From Nostocoides japonicum T1-X7 (GTDB taxonomy: Bacteria; Actinomycetota; Actinomycetes; Actinomycetales; Dermatophilaceae): DNA of 44,979 bases. The notes under the pieces were generated by a model. That model made no database searches. It was not told the DNA's origin and was given only the letters and a program-made list of their open reading frames with translations. The translations under genes were made by a program, and so were the position numbers. Below, piece by piece: positions 17,342 through 28,568 of this stretch. The DNA is taken from the NCBI RefSeq assembly GCF_001046855.1, contig NZ_HF570958.1, forward strand, positions 1,645,861 to 1,690,839, read 5' to 3'. Every line of letters starts with the position of its first letter. Position 1 is the first letter of the stretch.

Positions 17342-18997
17342 TCAGGGGTAGGTGTTGGGCTCCTTCGTGTGGTCGACGTGGTGGTGCAGGTCCACGCCCT
17401 CGAGGTCGTGCTCCTGGAGGTGCCGGCGGAGCGGGGCGCGGAGGGTCGACTCGAACGTCTCCGCCCGCAGAGACTTCCACAGCGACAGGCACATGGCGAG
17501 CAGGACGAGGAGGAACGGCGTCGCGATGATGATGACGCCGATCTGCAGGGCCTCCAGCCCGTTCGCGAAGAGGAGGACCGTCGCGATGGCGCCGGTCGCG
17601 ACGCCCCAGAAGATGACCATGAAGCGCACCGGTTCCTCGTGGCCCCGCTGGGACAGGATGCCCATGACGATCGAGGCCGAGTCGGCGCCGGTGACGAAGA
17701 AGATGGCGATGAGGAAGACGGCGAGCGCCACGGTGACCGTCGAGAGGGGGAAGTCGCGCAGCGTCGTGAAGAGCGTCGTCTCCAGACCTTCGGCCACGAG
17801 GGCCGCCATGTCCTTGCCCTGGCTCAGCTGGAGGTCGAAGGCGGCGCCACCGAGGATCGAGAACCACACGAAGCTGACGAGGCTCGGCACGGCGATGACG
17901 AAGACGACGAACTGGCGGATCGTGCGGCCCTTGGAGATGCGGGCGATGAACATGCCGACGAAGGGCGTCCACGAGACCCACCAGGCCCAGTAGAAGATCG
18001 TCCAGCCGCCCATCCACTCCGCGCCGCCGAAGACGCCGGTCCGGAAGCTCATCGCCGGCAGGTGCGTGAGGTAGCCGCCGATGGACTCGGTGAAGGTCGA
18101 GAGGATGAAGACGGTCGGGCCGACGACGAAGAGGAAGAGGACGAGCAGCCCGGCGGCGACGGCGTTGGCGTTCGACAGCCACTTGATGCCCTTGTCGATG
18201 CCGCTCACCGCGGAGACGACGAAGCACAGGGTGAGGAAGGCGATGACGAGCGCGGCCGCCGTCGTGCCGTACTTCGCGTGCCCGAACACGTTCGCGAGGC
18301 CCCCGGTGATCTGGAGCGCACCGAGCCCGAGCGAGGTCGCCGAGCCGAAGAGCGTCGCGAGGATCGCGAGGATGTCGACGGCCTTGCCGGTGCCCCCGTC
18401 GGCCCGCGACCCGATGAGGGGGCGCAGCGTCGCGCTGATCAGGTTGCCCGTGCCCTTGCGGTAGGCGAAGTAGGCGATCGTCAGGCCGATGACGGCATAC
18501 ATGGCCCACGGGTGCAGCCCCCAGTGGAACAAGGTGTACTCCATCGCGAGGTGCGCCGCGTCGGCCGACCCCGCCTCCGCCATGCCCATGGGCGGCGTGT
18601 TGAGGTGGGTGAGCGGCTCGGCGACGCCGTAGAACATCAGGCCGATTCCCATGCCCGTCGCGAACATCATCGACACCCACGAGAACGTCGAGAACTCGGG
18701 CACCGAGTCGTCCGGGCCGAGCTTGACGTTGCCGTAGCGCGAGAATGCGAGGACGAACGAGAACGCGACGAAGAAGGCGCTCGCGAGGACGAAGAGCCAG
18801 CCGAGGTTGCCGGTGATCCACGACAGGACCGCCCCGCCGTTCTTCGCGAACGACTCGCTCTGCAGCGAGCCGTAGAGGACGAACAGGGCGGCCAGCCCGG
18901 CGGCGACCCCGAAGACGAGCAGGTCGGTGACGGGATGCCGATGGCGCGGGGACTCGGCGTCGGGTGGTCGCGTGTCGGGTTCGGTGGTCGCTGACAT
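17342..18997 (-). CDS. BCCT-family betaine/choline carrier
   Basis: A 551-residue secondary transporter with twelve predicted helices. The glycine-rich helix GMGIGLMFYGVAEP and the tryptophan box FYWAWWVSWTPFVGMFIARI, which line the trimethylammonium pocket in BetP-type carriers, are both present. It ends in a charged, His-rich cytoplasmic tail (DLHHHVDHTKEP). ATG 18997 is preceded by AAGGAGG at 5 bp. It takes up glycine betaine, choline or a related quaternary amine, probably with Na+ or H+. It follows the ABC transporter genes beyond a hairpin, so it may be expressed at a lower level from the same transcript or from its own promoter. Confidence 0.92.
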   Translation of the reverse strand: MSATTEPDTRPPDAESPRHRHPVTDLLVFGVAAGLAALFVLYGSLQSESFAKNGGAVLSWITGNLGWLFVLASAFFVAFSFVLAFSRYGNVKLGPDDSVPEFSTFSWVSMMFATGMGIGLMFYGVAEPLTHLNTPPMGMAEAGSADAAHLAMEYTLFHWGLHPWAMYAVIGLTIAYFAYRKGTGNLISATLRPLIGSRADGGTGKAVDILAILATLFGSATSLGLGALQITGGLANVFGHAKYGTTAAALVIAFLTLCFVVSAVSGIDKGIKWLSNANAVAAGLLVLFLFVVGPTVFILSTFTESIGGYLTHLPAMSFRTGVFGGAEWMGGWTIFYWAWWVSWTPFVGMFIARISKGRTIRQFVVFVIAVPSLVSFVWFSILGGAAFDLQLSQGKDMAALVAEGLETTLFTTLRDFPLSTVTVALAVFLIAIFFVTGADSASIVMGILSQRGHEEPVRFMVIFWGVATGAIATVLLFANGLEALQIGVIIIATPFLLVLLAMCLSLWKSLRAETFESTLRAPLRRHLQEHDLEGVDLHHHVDHTKEPNTYP

Positions 18998-19074
18998 GGT
19001 TCCCTCCTTCGTGGCGCCCTTGCTGAAGGGGCGCCGTGACCTGCGGATGATGCCGATGTGCCGGTATGCCGAGC

Positions 19075-19107
19075 CCCCCGGACGTCACAGAAGGTCACGT
19101 CCGGGGG
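19075..19107 (-). terminator. Strong hairpin between lipoprotein and BCCT genes
   Basis: CCCCCGGACGT at 19075-19085 pairs perfectly with 19097-19107 around an 11-base loop. No T-run follows on the minus strand, so it may be an attenuating or mRNA-stabilising hairpin rather than a full intrinsic terminator. Confidence 0.6.
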
Positions 19108-19126
19108 ACGCAGCCCACCGTCACGG

Positions 19127-20098
19127 TTACTTGATCCAGGCGTTGATCTTGTCCTGGTTGGCGTCGACCCACTTCTTCGCGGCGTCCTCGGGCTTCATGT
19201 TGTCGCCCGCGATGTACTTCGCGACGAGGTTCTGGTCGTCGTTGGTCCAGTTGAAGTTCTTCACGAGGCCGACGGCCGGTGATCCGGAGTTGGCGAACTT
19301 CACCGAGATGAGCTTGTTGAGCTTGTACTCCGGGTAGTCACAGGCGATCTTGGAGGCCACCGCGTCGCAGCCCTCGGTGTACTTGGGCAGTGAGACCTTC
19401 TTCAACGGCACCTCGGAGAGGAACCACTGCGGCTCGTAGAAGTAGCCGATGAGCCACGTCTTGTTCTTCTCGGCCTGCCGGAAGGCGGTGATGAGCGCGG
19501 TCTCGGACCCCGCATACACGACCTTGAAGTTCAGCTTGAGGTTGGTCACGAGAGCCTCGTCGTTCGTCACGTACGAGGGGTCGCCGTCGAGGAGCTGGCC
19601 CTTGCCGCCGGACTCGGACGTCTTGAAGTTGTTGGCGTACTTGTTGAGGTTCTGCCAGTTGAGGATGTCGGGGTGGGCCGTCGCGAGCCACGGCGGCACG
19701 TACCACCCGATGACGCCGATGTTGCCCGTCTGGCCGGCGTCCTCGACCGTCTTGGCCTGGGTGATGTACTTCTTGACGAGGTCCGGATGCCCCCAGTTCT
19801 CCAGGACCGTGTCGACCGTCCCGGCGTTCATGCCCTGCCAGGCGATCTCCTCCTTGACGTTCGTGTACTTCACGTCGCAGCCGAGCTTCGTCTTCGCGAC
19901 GTACCCGACGACGTAGGCGTCCGCCTCGTAGCCCACCCATGGGTTCACCGCGATGTTGAAGGTGCCGCACTTGGCTCCCCCCGACGAGCTGCCGCCGCCG
20001 GCGGAGTTGATGTCTCCCCCGCCGCACCCGGCGAGGACGAGCCCAGCGGTCGCGCCGACCGCTACCAGGCCGATCCGGCGCCTTGTTGTCCGACTCAT
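19127..20098 (-). CDS. Glycine betaine-type ABC transporter substrate-binding lipoprotein
   Basis: A 323-residue OpuAC-family protein. The basic start, hydrophobic stretch and lipobox LVLAGC with Cys25 mark a lipoprotein anchored outside the cytoplasmic membrane, followed by a Gly/Ser-rich linker. The binding domain begins NIAVNPWVGYEADAYVVGYV, including the tryptophan and tyrosine expected in a quaternary-ammonium aromatic cage; a second segment is GWYVPPWLATAHPD. AAGGAG lies 6 bp before ATG 20098. It is the third gene of the ATPase-permease-binding-protein set, 60 bp after the permease. Substrate may be betaine, choline or carnitine; context favours the first two. Confidence 0.9.
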   Translation of the reverse strand: MSRTTRRRIGLVAVGATAGLVLAGCGGGDINSAGGGSSSGGAKCGTFNIAVNPWVGYEADAYVVGYVAKTKLGCDVKYTNVKEEIAWQGMNAGTVDTVLENWGHPDLVKKYITQAKTVEDAGQTGNIGVIGWYVPPWLATAHPDILNWQNLNKYANNFKTSESGGKGQLLDGDPSYVTNDEALVTNLKLNFKVVYAGSETALITAFRQAEKNKTWLIGYFYEPQWFLSEVPLKKVSLPKYTEGCDAVASKIACDYPEYKLNKLISVKFANSGSPAVGLVKNFNWTNDDQNLVAKYIAGDNMKPEDAAKKWVDANQDKINAWIK

Positions 20099-20158
20099 GT
20101 CGTCTCCTTCTCTCCGACGCCAGGGGCGGCGTTCGGTCGTCTTCGGATCCGCTGCCGT

Positions 20159-22179
20159 TCACTCCTGCCGGGCGGCGGCATACCTCATGATGCGGTCGAG
20201 CATGACGCCGATCGCGGTGATGGCTATGGCTGCTGCGAAACCTTTACCGAACAGGTTCTGCTGCGAGAAGCCGGCGACGACGAAGTATCCGAGGCTCCCG
20301 GCGCCGACGAGACCCCCGATGACGACGATCGACAGGACGTAGAGCAGTCCCTGGTTCGTCGCGAGGATGAGCCCGGGCCGGGCCATCGGGACCTGCACCT
20401 TGGTGATGGTCTGCCACGTCGTCGTGCCGACCGAGCGGGTCGCCTCCAGCGTCGTCTCGGACACGCCGCGGATGCCGTCGGCGACGAGCTTCGTCGCGAC
20501 GGGGAAGGCGTAGAGGACGCCGGCGACGATGGCGGTGAACCGGCTCGCACCGAAGAGGGCGAGGGCGGGGACGAGGTAGACGAAGGAGGGGATCGTCTGG
20601 AAGGTGTCGAGGACCGGGCGGACGACGAGGTCCGCCCGCCCGCTGCGGCCCATCGCGACCCCGAGGACGATCGCGACGACCATGGTGAGGACGGTCGCGA
20701 CGATCGTCATCGCGAGCGTCTGCATCGAGTCGTACCAGAGGCCGGTGCCGAGGATGATGGCGCCGCAGATGGCCGTCGCGGCGAGCGCCCGTCGGCCGCC
20801 GAGGGTCGCGGCGACGCTGAGCAGGACGGCCGCCATGAGCCACCACGGGACGTTGGAGAACAGCGACTGGAGCGGGTTGAGCAGGCCGTAGCTCACGACG
20901 TTCTTGACGAAGGAGGTGATGACGTCGAAGGTGTTGACGACCCAGTTCGTCGCGTCGTTGATCCATGAGGAGACGTCGCTGCCGATCGTCGCCTTGTCCG
21001 GCCACTGGGCGGCCCACAGGTAGAGGTGGGAGAGGTATGCGAGGACGAGTGCCACGACCGCGGTGCCGAGGAGGAGCAGCTGACGTGTCCGGGGGGCCAG
21101 GGTCGAGCCGGAGCCGCGGCGGGCCGCCCGCTCGGCCCGCTCGCTGGCCGCGGTCGTCGTCCGGTCGAGCATGATGGCCGCGAGGACGATCCCGGACCCG
21201 GCGACGAAGGCGTCGCCGACGTTGAGCGCCTGAAGGGCCTGGATGACGTCCTGGCCGAGGCCGGGTCCGTTGACGAGGGCGGTGACCGTCGCCATCGCGA
21301 GGGCGGCGAGCGTGCACTGGTTGATGCCGACGACGATGGTCCGGCGGGCCATCGGCAGCTGGACCCGGCGCAGCAACTGACCCTTGGTGACGCCGAGCGA
21401 GCGGGAGGCCTCCACGGTCGACTCGCTGACGCCGTGGATCGCGTGCTCGGTGATCCGGGCGACGGGCGGCAGGGCGTAGATGAGGGTGATGACGATGGCG
21501 CAGGCCGGGCCGATGCCGAAGAAGAGCGCGAGCGGAGCGAGGTAGGCGAACGACGGCATCGTCTGCATGATGTCGAGGATCGGCGTGAAGAATGCGCTGA
21601 CCCGCTTGCGCCGAGCCATCCAGATGCCGAGCGGCAGGCCGATCGCGACCGACACGAGGACCGACAGCCCGGTGACGATGAGCAGGTCGATCCCGTCGGT
21701 CCAGATGTCGAGGACGTTGAACAGGAGGAGGGTGACGACGACGAGGATCGTCGACCGCCAACCGGCGACGGCGAAGGCGACCCAGCCGAGGATGGCCGTC
21801 ACGCCGAGCCAGCCGATCTCCGGGGTCGGCCGCGCGCCCGGCGGCGTGGAGAGCATCTTCTGCAGCCAGGCGACGACGTCGTTGATGAACGTGACGATGT
21901 TGCCCAGGACGGTGTGGAAGAAGAAGTTGGTCTGCTGCCAGTCGCCGACCTTGTCGGAGACGTCGTTGAGCCAGTTCATGAAGCCGTTGAGCTCGGCGTA
22001 CGGCAGGGAGAGGGTCATCTTCCCGCGGAGCAGCAACCAACCGAGCACCCAGACCGCGGCGATGATCGCCAGCTTGAGGGGGATCCGCCGGTTCTTGTAC
22101 TCGACGATCGGCTGTTCCTCGAGCGTCGGGCCCGGTCCCTGATCGGGCGCGGGTGCGGCCGCGTCGGTCGCCGTCGCCG

Positions 22180-22183
<4 letters not shown>
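20159..22183 (-). CDS. Double-domain glycine betaine-type ABC permease
   Basis: A 674-residue permease that contains two BPD_transp_1 domains in one chain, whereas OpuAB/ProW-type permeases usually have one. The two EAA loops that dock the ATPase are clear: [20 protein letters not shown] (N-half) and [20 protein letters not shown] (C-half). Each half has about six helices, joined by a charged linker ([14 protein letters not shown]). The fused chain would thus supply the entire membrane pore with two ATPase subunits. ATG 22183 overlaps the ATPase stop by 4 bp. Confidence 0.92.
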
Positions 22184-23214
<1,031 letters not shown>

Positions 23215-23217
23215 CTC

Positions 23218-24963
23218 TCAGACCTCCGAGTGGGCGGTTTTCCGGGTGGTCGGCGGCCACAGGGGGCTGCCTGCGCGCAGGTTGTACCAGGGCGCGTCCG
23301 AGGGGGGCAGGGGCGTGTTGCCCGCGATGAGGTCGGCGGACTTCTCGGCGAGCATGACGACCGGCGCGTAGATGTTGCCGTTCGTCACGTAGGGCATCGC
23401 CGAGGCGTCGACGACCCGGAGTCCTTCGACGCCGTGGACCCTCATCGACGTCGGGTCGAGGACCGACTCGTCGTCGAGGCCCATCCGCGCCGTGCAGCTC
23501 GGGTGGAGCGCCGTCTCGGCGTCCTTGGCGACCCAGTCGAGGATCTCCTCGTCGGTCTCGACGCTCGGTCCCGGCGAGATCTCCCCGGCGTTGAACGGCG
23601 TGAACGCGGGCTGGGTGAGGATGTTCCGCGCGACGCGGATCGCCTCGACCCACTCGCGCCGGTCCTGGTCGGTCGAGAGGTAGTTGAAGATCAGCGAGGG
23701 CTTGACGTGGACGTCGGCGCTCCGGATCGTCACGCTGCCGCGGGCGTCGGAGTACATCGGGCCGATGTGCACCTGGTAGCCGTGACCCTCGACCGGCGAG
23801 CTGCCGTCGTAGCGGATCGCGATCGGCAGGAAGTGGAACATCAGGTTGGGGTAGTCGACGTCGTCGTTGGAGCGGCAGAAGCCGCCGCCCTCGAAGTGGT
23901 TCGTCGCGCCGAGGCCCCTCTTGAAGAAGAGCCAGTTGGCCGCGAGCCCGGGACGGCGGTACCACGTGAGCCCGTCGGCGATGGAGACCGGGAGCTTGCT
24001 CGCATACTGGATGTAGACCTCGAGGTGGTCCTGGAGGTGCTGGCCGACGCCGCGCACGTCGGCGACGGTGCGGATCCCCAGCGGTTCCAACGTCTTCGCG
24101 TCGCCGATGCCGGATGCCTGGAGCAGCTGGGGGGAGTTGATCGCCCCGCCGCAGAGGATGACCTCGCCCGCCCGGACCGTGTGGTGCCGACCGAGGTGCT
24201 CGTACTCGACGCCGACGGCTCGCGTCCCCTCGACGACGATCCGTGTCGTCAGCGCGAGCGTGCGGACGTGGAGGTTCGGTCGGTCCATGACGGGATGGAG
24301 GTAGGCCCGCGCGGCGGACAGCCGGCGACCCTTGTGGACGTTGCGGTCGAAGGCGGCGAAGCCCTCCTGCCGGTAGCCGTTGACGTCGTCGGTCAGCGGG
24401 TAGCCGGCCTGCTGGGCGGCCTCGAAGAAGGCGCCGAAGAGCGGTCCGTTCGCCGGACCTCGCTCGAGGACGAGGGGCCCCGATCCTCCGCGCCACTCGT
24501 CCGCACCGGCGAGGCAGGTCTCCATCCGCTTGAAGTAGGGCAGGCAGTGGGCGTAGTCCCAGCTGTCCATCCCGGGGTCGGACGCCCAGCGCTCGTAGTC
24601 CATCGGGTTGCCGCGCTGGAAGATCATCCCGTTGATCGAGCTCGAGCCGCCGAGGACCTTGCCGCGGGCGTGGTAGACCCGCCGGCCGTTCATGAAGGGC
24701 TCCGGGTCGGACTCGTACTTCCAGTCGTAGAGCCGGTTCCCGATGGGGAACGGGAGAGCTGCCGGCATGTGGATGAGCGGGTCGAAGGAGAAGTCGCTCC
24801 GCCCCGCCTCGAGGACGAGGACCGAGGTCGCCGGATCCCCGGACAGCCGGTTCGCGAGGACGCACCCGGCGGACCCGCCGCCGACGATGACGATGTCGAC
24901 CCGGTCGGGCACGTCCGCGCCGAGCTTGTGCCGGACGCGGGCAGCGGCCGAGAGCCCGCTCAT
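23218..24963 (-). CDS. betA: Choline dehydrogenase-like GMC oxidoreductase
   Basis: FAD enzyme oxidising choline to betaine aldehyde, donating electrons to the respiratory chain. The 581-residue GMC-family protein has the N-terminal dinucleotide motif [22 protein letters not shown] signature 1 ([15 protein letters not shown]), signature 2 ([16 protein letters not shown]) and the active-site histidine segment HPSCTARMG near the C-terminus. Start ATG 24963 overlaps the betB stop by 4 bp. GMC proteins vary in substrate, but coupling to betB and the transporters supports choline. Confidence 0.9.
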   Translation of the reverse strand: MSGLSAAARVRHKLGADVPDRVDIVIVGGGSAGCVLANRLSGDPATSVLVLEAGRSDFSFDPLIHMPAALPFPIGNRLYDWKYESDPEPFMNGRRVYHARGKVLGGSSSINGMIFQRGNPMDYERWASDPGMDSWDYAHCLPYFKRMETCLAGADEWRGGSGPLVLERGPANGPLFGAFFEAAQQAGYPLTDDVNGYRQEGFAAFDRNVHKGRRLSAARAYLHPVMDRPNLHVRTLALTTRIVVEGTRAVGVEYEHLGRHHTVRAGEVILCGGAINSPQLLQASGIGDAKTLEPLGIRTVADVRGVGQHLQDHLEVYIQYASKLPVSIADGLTWYRRPGLAANWLFFKRGLGATNHFEGGGFCRSNDDVDYPNLMFHFLPIAIRYDGSSPVEGHGYQVHIGPMYSDARGSVTIRSADVHVKPSLIFNYLSTDQDRREWVEAIRVARNILTQPAFTPFNAGEISPGPSVETDEEILDWVAKDAETALHPSCTARMGLDDESVLDPTSMRVHGVEGLRVVDASAMPYVTNGNIYAPVVMLAEKSADLIAGNTPLPPSDAPWYNLRAGSPLWPPTTRKTAHSEV

Positions 24964-26432
24964 GCGAACCATCCCTGCACGGTCGGTGCGATGTTGTGCC
25001 ACACGTGCTTGGTCTCCTGGTACTCCTCCAGGCCGACAAGCCCGAGCTCGCGGCCGTTGCCGGACTGCTTGTAGCCGCCCCACTCGGCCTGCGGCACGTA
25101 GGGGTGGTAGTCGTTGATCCACACGGTGCCCATCCGCAGCCGGGCGGCGACGCGCTCCCCCTTGCCCGCCGTGGCGGTCCACACCGCGCCCGCGAGGCCG
25201 TAGACCGAGGAGTTGGCGATGGCCACCGCCTCGTCCTCCGTCGCGAACGTCTCGACGGTGAGCACCGGCCCGAACGACTCGTCCTGGACGACGGACATGT
25301 CCGCCCGGCACCGGTCGAGAACCGTTGGCAGGTAGTAGAAGCCGTTCTCGTATGCCCCGCCGTCCGGTCGCGCTCCGCCGCACCGCAGCCGCGCGCCCTC
25401 CTCGAGGCCCCGGGCGACGTAGGCCTCCACCTTGTCGCGGTGCGCCGCCGAGGTCAGGGGACCGGTCTGGGCCGACTCGTCGAAGGGCCCGCCGAGCCGG
25501 ATCTGCCGAGCACGCTCGACGAGGTCGTCGACGAACTCCTGCGCGACCGACTCCTCGACGACGAGCCGGGCGCCGGCGCTGCATACCTGTCCGGAGTGGA
25601 GGAAGACGGCGGTCAGCGCCATGTCGAGGGCGACCTCGAGGTCCGCGTCGGCGAAGACGATGTTGGGGTTCTTGCCGCCGAGCTCGAGGGCGAGCCGCTT
25701 GACCGTGGGGGCGGCCGCCACCATGAGGTGGCGACCCGTCACGAGTCCGCCGGTGAAGGAGACGAGGTCGACGCGGGGGTCGCCGGACAGGGGTCCGCCG
25801 ACGGCGCCGCCGGCTCCGAGGACGAGGTTCCCGACGCCGGACGGCAGGCCCGCCTCCTCGAGAAGGCGCATGAGGTGGATCGTCGTGCTCGGGCTGATCT
25901 CGCTCGGCTTGAGGACGAAGGTGTTGCCCGCGGCGAGGCACGGCGCGACCTTCCACGAGGCCTGCAGGAGCGGGTAGTTCCACGGCGTGATGAGCGAGCA
26001 CACCCCGACCGGCTCCCGGACGACGGTGCTCACGACGTCCGCGCGGCCGGTGTCGACGACGCGGCCACCCTCGCCGCCGCTCATCGCGAACCCGGCGTAG
26101 TGGCGGAAGACGCTCGTCACGTCGTCGACGTCGAACTCGCTCTCGACGTAACGCTTTCCGGTGTCGAGGGACTCCGCGCGGGCGATGTCCGCCTTGTCGC
26201 GCTGGAGCAGGTCGGCGACCCGGGCGAGGAGCGCCCCGCGTTCGGCCATCGGGCTCCGCGGCCAGGGCCCCTCGTCGAAGGCACGGCGCGCGGCGGCGAC
26301 GGCGGCGAGGCTGTCGGCCTCCGAGCCCTCGTCCACCTCGGCGACGACAGTGCCGTCGGCAGGACAGGTGATGGTGCGCCGGCCGCCCTCCTCGGCGGTG
26401 ACCCACGAGCCGTCGATATACAGGTCAGGCAC
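24960..26432 (-). CDS. betB: Betaine aldehyde dehydrogenase
   Basis: NAD(P)-dependent oxidation of betaine aldehyde to glycine betaine. The 490-residue aldehyde dehydrogenase shows TPWNYP (Asn152), general base Glu250 in [11 protein letters not shown] and nucleophile Cys284 in SGQVCSAG. The coenzyme loop reads [10 protein letters not shown], with Gly where SFTGS is usual. GTG 26432 has GGAGG 5-6 bp before it. It is the first gene of the betB-betA-transport operon. Two putative operators begin 20 bp upstream of the start, almost the same distance as for the dehydrogenase operon. Confidence 0.93.
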   Translation of the reverse strand: MPDLYIDGSWVTAEEGGRRTITCPADGTVVAEVDEGSEADSLAAVAAARRAFDEGPWPRSPMAERGALLARVADLLQRDKADIARAESLDTGKRYVESEFDVDDVTSVFRHYAGFAMSGGEGGRVVDTGRADVVSTVVREPVGVCSLITPWNYPLLQASWKVAPCLAAGNTFVLKPSEISPSTTIHLMRLLEEAGLPSGVGNLVLGAGGAVGGPLSGDPRVDLVSFTGGLVTGRHLMVAAAPTVKRLALELGGKNPNIVFADADLEVALDMALTAVFLHSGQVCSAGARLVVEESVAQEFVDDLVERARQIRLGGPFDESAQTGPLTSAAHRDKVEAYVARGLEEGARLRCGGARPDGGAYENGFYYLPTVLDRCRADMSVVQDESFGPVLTVETFATEDEAVAIANSSVYGLAGAVWTATAGKGERVAARLRMGTVWINDYHPYVPQAEWGGYKQSGNGRELGLVGLEEYQETKHVWHNIAPTVQGWFA

Positions 26433-26451
26433 GAGACCTCCGGTTCCAGGC

Positions 26452-26488
26452 GTTGCTCATGGCGCAACTACTGCGTGTATGACGCAAC
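26452..26488 (-). promoter_or_regulatory. Paired operator before betBA operon
   Basis: Site 1 at 26452-26468 is GTTGC-N7-GCAAC with perfect arms. About 19 bp further is a second, weaker palindrome, TGCGT-N5-ACGCA at 26472-26486, followed by a GCAAC half-site ending at 26488. This repeats the paired layout seen upstream of the dehydrogenase, iclR/purU and MTHFR genes. Confidence 0.62.
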
Positions 26489-26538
26489 ACACAATGGCGC
26501 GATCCGTCGCTCGGGTCAAGGTGTTTCTCCTGGCGTCG

Positions 26539-27348
26539 TCAGCGTTTTTCTCCAGGACTGACGAGCCAGCCGAGGCGTCCCGAGATGTCGTGGCCGGCCG
26601 TGACGACCAGCGGCGCGATCCGTTCGACCTCCTCCTTGGTGAGCCGGAAGGTGGGTCCCGACACGCTGATCGAGGCGATGATCTCGTTGTGGGCGTTGCG
26701 GATCGGCGCGGCGATGGCGGTGAGCCCGACGTCGAGCTCGTCCGCCGCGACGGCGAAGCCGTCCTCGCGGGCGCAGGCCAGCTGCTCGTCGAGCAGAGCG
26801 CGATCGGTGACCGTCGCCTCGGTGTAGGCGACGAGATCCCCGAGGGTGCGCGTCAGCTCGGGCTCGGGCAGCTCGCTGACGAGGATCTTCCCGTTGCTCG
26901 TCGCGTGGAGGGGGATGTGCTGGCCCACCCAGTTGTAGGAGGTGTTGCGCGGCAACCCGCTGACCTGGTCGATGTAGTAGGCCGTCCCGCGGTCGAGGAC
27001 CGTGACGTTGACGGTGTCGCCGGTCTCCGCGGCGAGCGCGCGGCATACCGGCCGGGCCTGCTCGACGAGGTCGAGGCGCGCGTTCGTCGCGCCGGCGAGC
27101 CGGAGGATGCCGGACCCGAGGCGGTACTGGCCCCGCTCCTCGACCTGCTCGACGAGGTGGCGCTGCTCGAGCGCGCCGACGAGCCGGCTCGCGGTGCTCT
27201 TGTGGACCCCGAGGTCCCGGGCGAGCGCCGTGACCCCGAGGGTCCCGTGCTGGGCGAGGAGCTCGAGGATCGTCACGGCGCGGTCGACCGACTGGACGGT
27301 GTTCCCCCTGTCGTCTGCGGCGTTGCGCATGGCGAGACAGTAGCCCAT
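26539..27348 (-). CDS. IclR-family transcriptional regulator (first)
   Basis: A regulator of up to 269 residues: N-terminal winged helix-turn-helix (VQSVDRAVTILELLAQHG, then GVHKSTASRLVGALEQRHLV) and C-terminal IclR effector domain with the family signature near GFAVAADELDVGLTAIAAPI. ATG 27348 or 27330 could be the start; 27330 leaves a more typical short leader, but neither has a well-spaced ribosome site. It sits between betB and divergent purU, surrounded by GTTGC-N7-GCAAC-like sites, including one overlapping its own start (27322-27338). It is the best candidate for the regulator of those sites, with betaine or a breakdown product as possible ligand. Confidence 0.9.
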   Translation of the reverse strand: MGYCLAMRNAADDRGNTVQSVDRAVTILELLAQHGTLGVTALARDLGVHKSTASRLVGALEQRHLVEQVEERGQYRLGSGILRLAGATNARLDLVEQARPVCRALAAETGDTVNVTVLDRGTAYYIDQVSGLPRNTSYNWVGQHIPLHATSNGKILVSELPEPELTRTLGDLVAYTEATVTDRALLDEQLACAREDGFAVAADELDVGLTAIAAPIRNAHNEIIASISVSGPTFRLTKEEVERIAPLVVTAGHDISGRLGWLVSPGEKR

Positions 27349-27388
27349 CCTCTTCCGGTGCGGCTATCCCTGCACTACCGTGCTCCTC

Positions 27389-27424
27389 GTTGCGCATACC
27401 GCGTCCGGTTGCGGATGGCGCGCC
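27389..27424. promoter_or_regulatory. Paired operator-like sites in the iclR/purU divergent region
   Basis: Two sites, 27389-27405 (GTTGC-N7-GCGTC) and 27408-27424 (GTTGC-N7-GCGCC), each with one perfect arm and three of five bases in the other, are exactly 19 bp apart. The spacing equals that upstream of the dehydrogenase operon. They would serve both divergent genes. Confidence 0.5.
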
Positions 27425-27452
27425 ACGGTGTGCGAGATGGAGGCTCTGCCGT

Positions 27453-28316
27453 ATGCCGCCTGCCCGCGGTCATGTCGTCCTCACCCTGTCCTGCCCCGAC
27501 CGACCGGGCATCGTCGCCCGGGTCACCCGGCTGCTCTTCGAACAGGGGGCGAACATCGAGGAGAGCCAGCAGTTCGACGACCCCCGGGGCGGGTTGTTCT
27601 TCATGCGCATCGACGTCTCGGTCCCCGAGGGCGGCCCGGGTCTGGAGGAGCTGCGGGCCGCGTTCGAGCCGCTCGCGGCCGACCTCGGCATGTGGTGGGA
27701 GATGTGGGACGCGACGGCGCCCTACCGCACGCTCATCATGGTGAGCCGGTTCGGGCACTGCCTCAACGACCTGCTGTTCCGGTGGCGCAGCGGCTCGCTC
27801 AACATCGACATCCCGGCGGTCGTGTCCAACCATCCGGACTTCGAGCCGCTCGTCGCCTCCTACGGGATCCCCTTCCACCACATCCCGATCAGCGCCGACA
27901 CCAAGCCGGAGGCCGAGGCCCGGCTGCGCGCCCTCGTCGACGACCTCGACATCGACCTCGTCGTCCTCGCGCGGTACATGCAGGTGCTGTCCGACGATCT
28001 GTCGCGGGACCTGTCGGGGCGGATCATCAACATTCACCACTCCTTCCTGCCGAGCTTCAAGGGGGCCAAGCCCTACCACCAGGCCTTCGCCCGTGGGGTG
28101 AAGCTCGTCGGTGCGACGGCCCACTACGTCACGGCCGACCTCGACGAGGGCCCGATCATCGAGCAGGACGTCGTGCGGGTCGACCACCGGATGACCGCCG
28201 AGGACCTCGTCCGCGCCGGCGAGGAGGTCGAGTCCCGGGTCCTCACCCGGGCCGTCCGCTGGCACGCCGAGAGCCGCGTCCTGCTCAACACCGACCGCAC
28301 CGTCGTCTTCAGCTGA
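27453..28316 (+). CDS. purU: Formyltetrahydrofolate deformylase
   Basis: Hydrolyses 10-formyl-THF to formate and THF in the cytoplasm. The 287-residue protein has an N-terminal ACT domain (VVLTLSCPDRPGIVARVT) and a formyltransferase-fold domain with the catalytic triad regions SNHPDF, NIHHSFLPSFKGAKPYH and DLDEGPIIEQD. ATG 27453 has GGAGG about 9 bp upstream. In purine metabolism PurU balances C1 pools; here its place in a methyl-amine demethylation locus suggests that it drains folate-bound C1 units as formate and returns THF for further demethylation. Confidence 0.95.
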   Translation: MPPARGHVVLTLSCPDRPGIVARVTRLLFEQGANIEESQQFDDPRGGLFFMRIDVSVPEGGPGLEELRAAFEPLAADLGMWWEMWDATAPYRTLIMVSRFGHCLNDLLFRWRSGSLNIDIPAVVSNHPDFEPLVASYGIPFHHIPISADTKPEAEARLRALVDDLDIDLVVLARYMQVLSDDLSRDLSGRIINIHHSFLPSFKGAKPYHQAFARGVKLVGATAHYVTADLDEGPIIEQDVVRVDHRMTAEDLVRAGEEVESRVLTRAVRWHAESRVLLNTDRTVVFS

Positions 28317-28373
28317 CCCCTCGGGTCCGTCGTCCGTTGGCACGACGCGACGGCGCCAGCCCGAGCCCCATTC

Positions 28374-28433
28374 CGCACGTGCCGAGTTGATGTCGCCTAC
28401 TCATCAGGAGGAGGACATCAACTCGGCACGTGC
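28374..28433. repeat. Palindromic repeat, family B copy 2
   Basis: Arms 28374-28394 and 28414-28433 pair over 20 bp without mismatch (GCACGTGCCGAGTTGATGTC). It lies in the 252-bp gap between the convergent purU and mttB genes, which contains only this element and copy 3. Confidence 0.92.
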
Positions 28434-28445
28434 AGGAGGGTCCGT

Positions 28446-28506
28446 CGCACGTGCCGAGAAGATGTCGCTGCCGAGCCGGTTCGACGACATCAACTCGGCA
28501 CGTGCG
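28446..28506. repeat. Palindromic repeat, family B copy 3 with extra half-arm
   Basis: Arms 28446-28466 and 28486-28506 are 21 bp with 19 paired; left arm reads GAGAAGATGTC where copy 2 has GAGTTGATGTC. An extra half-arm TCGGCACGTGC follows at 28513-28523. Tandem placement with copy 2 implies local duplication or repeated insertion. Confidence 0.9.
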
Positions 28507-28568
28507 AAGGGGTCGGCACGTGCAGGAGCTGCGCCGAGGCGGGTGTGGGGTGAGCGAGGAGTGGTTCC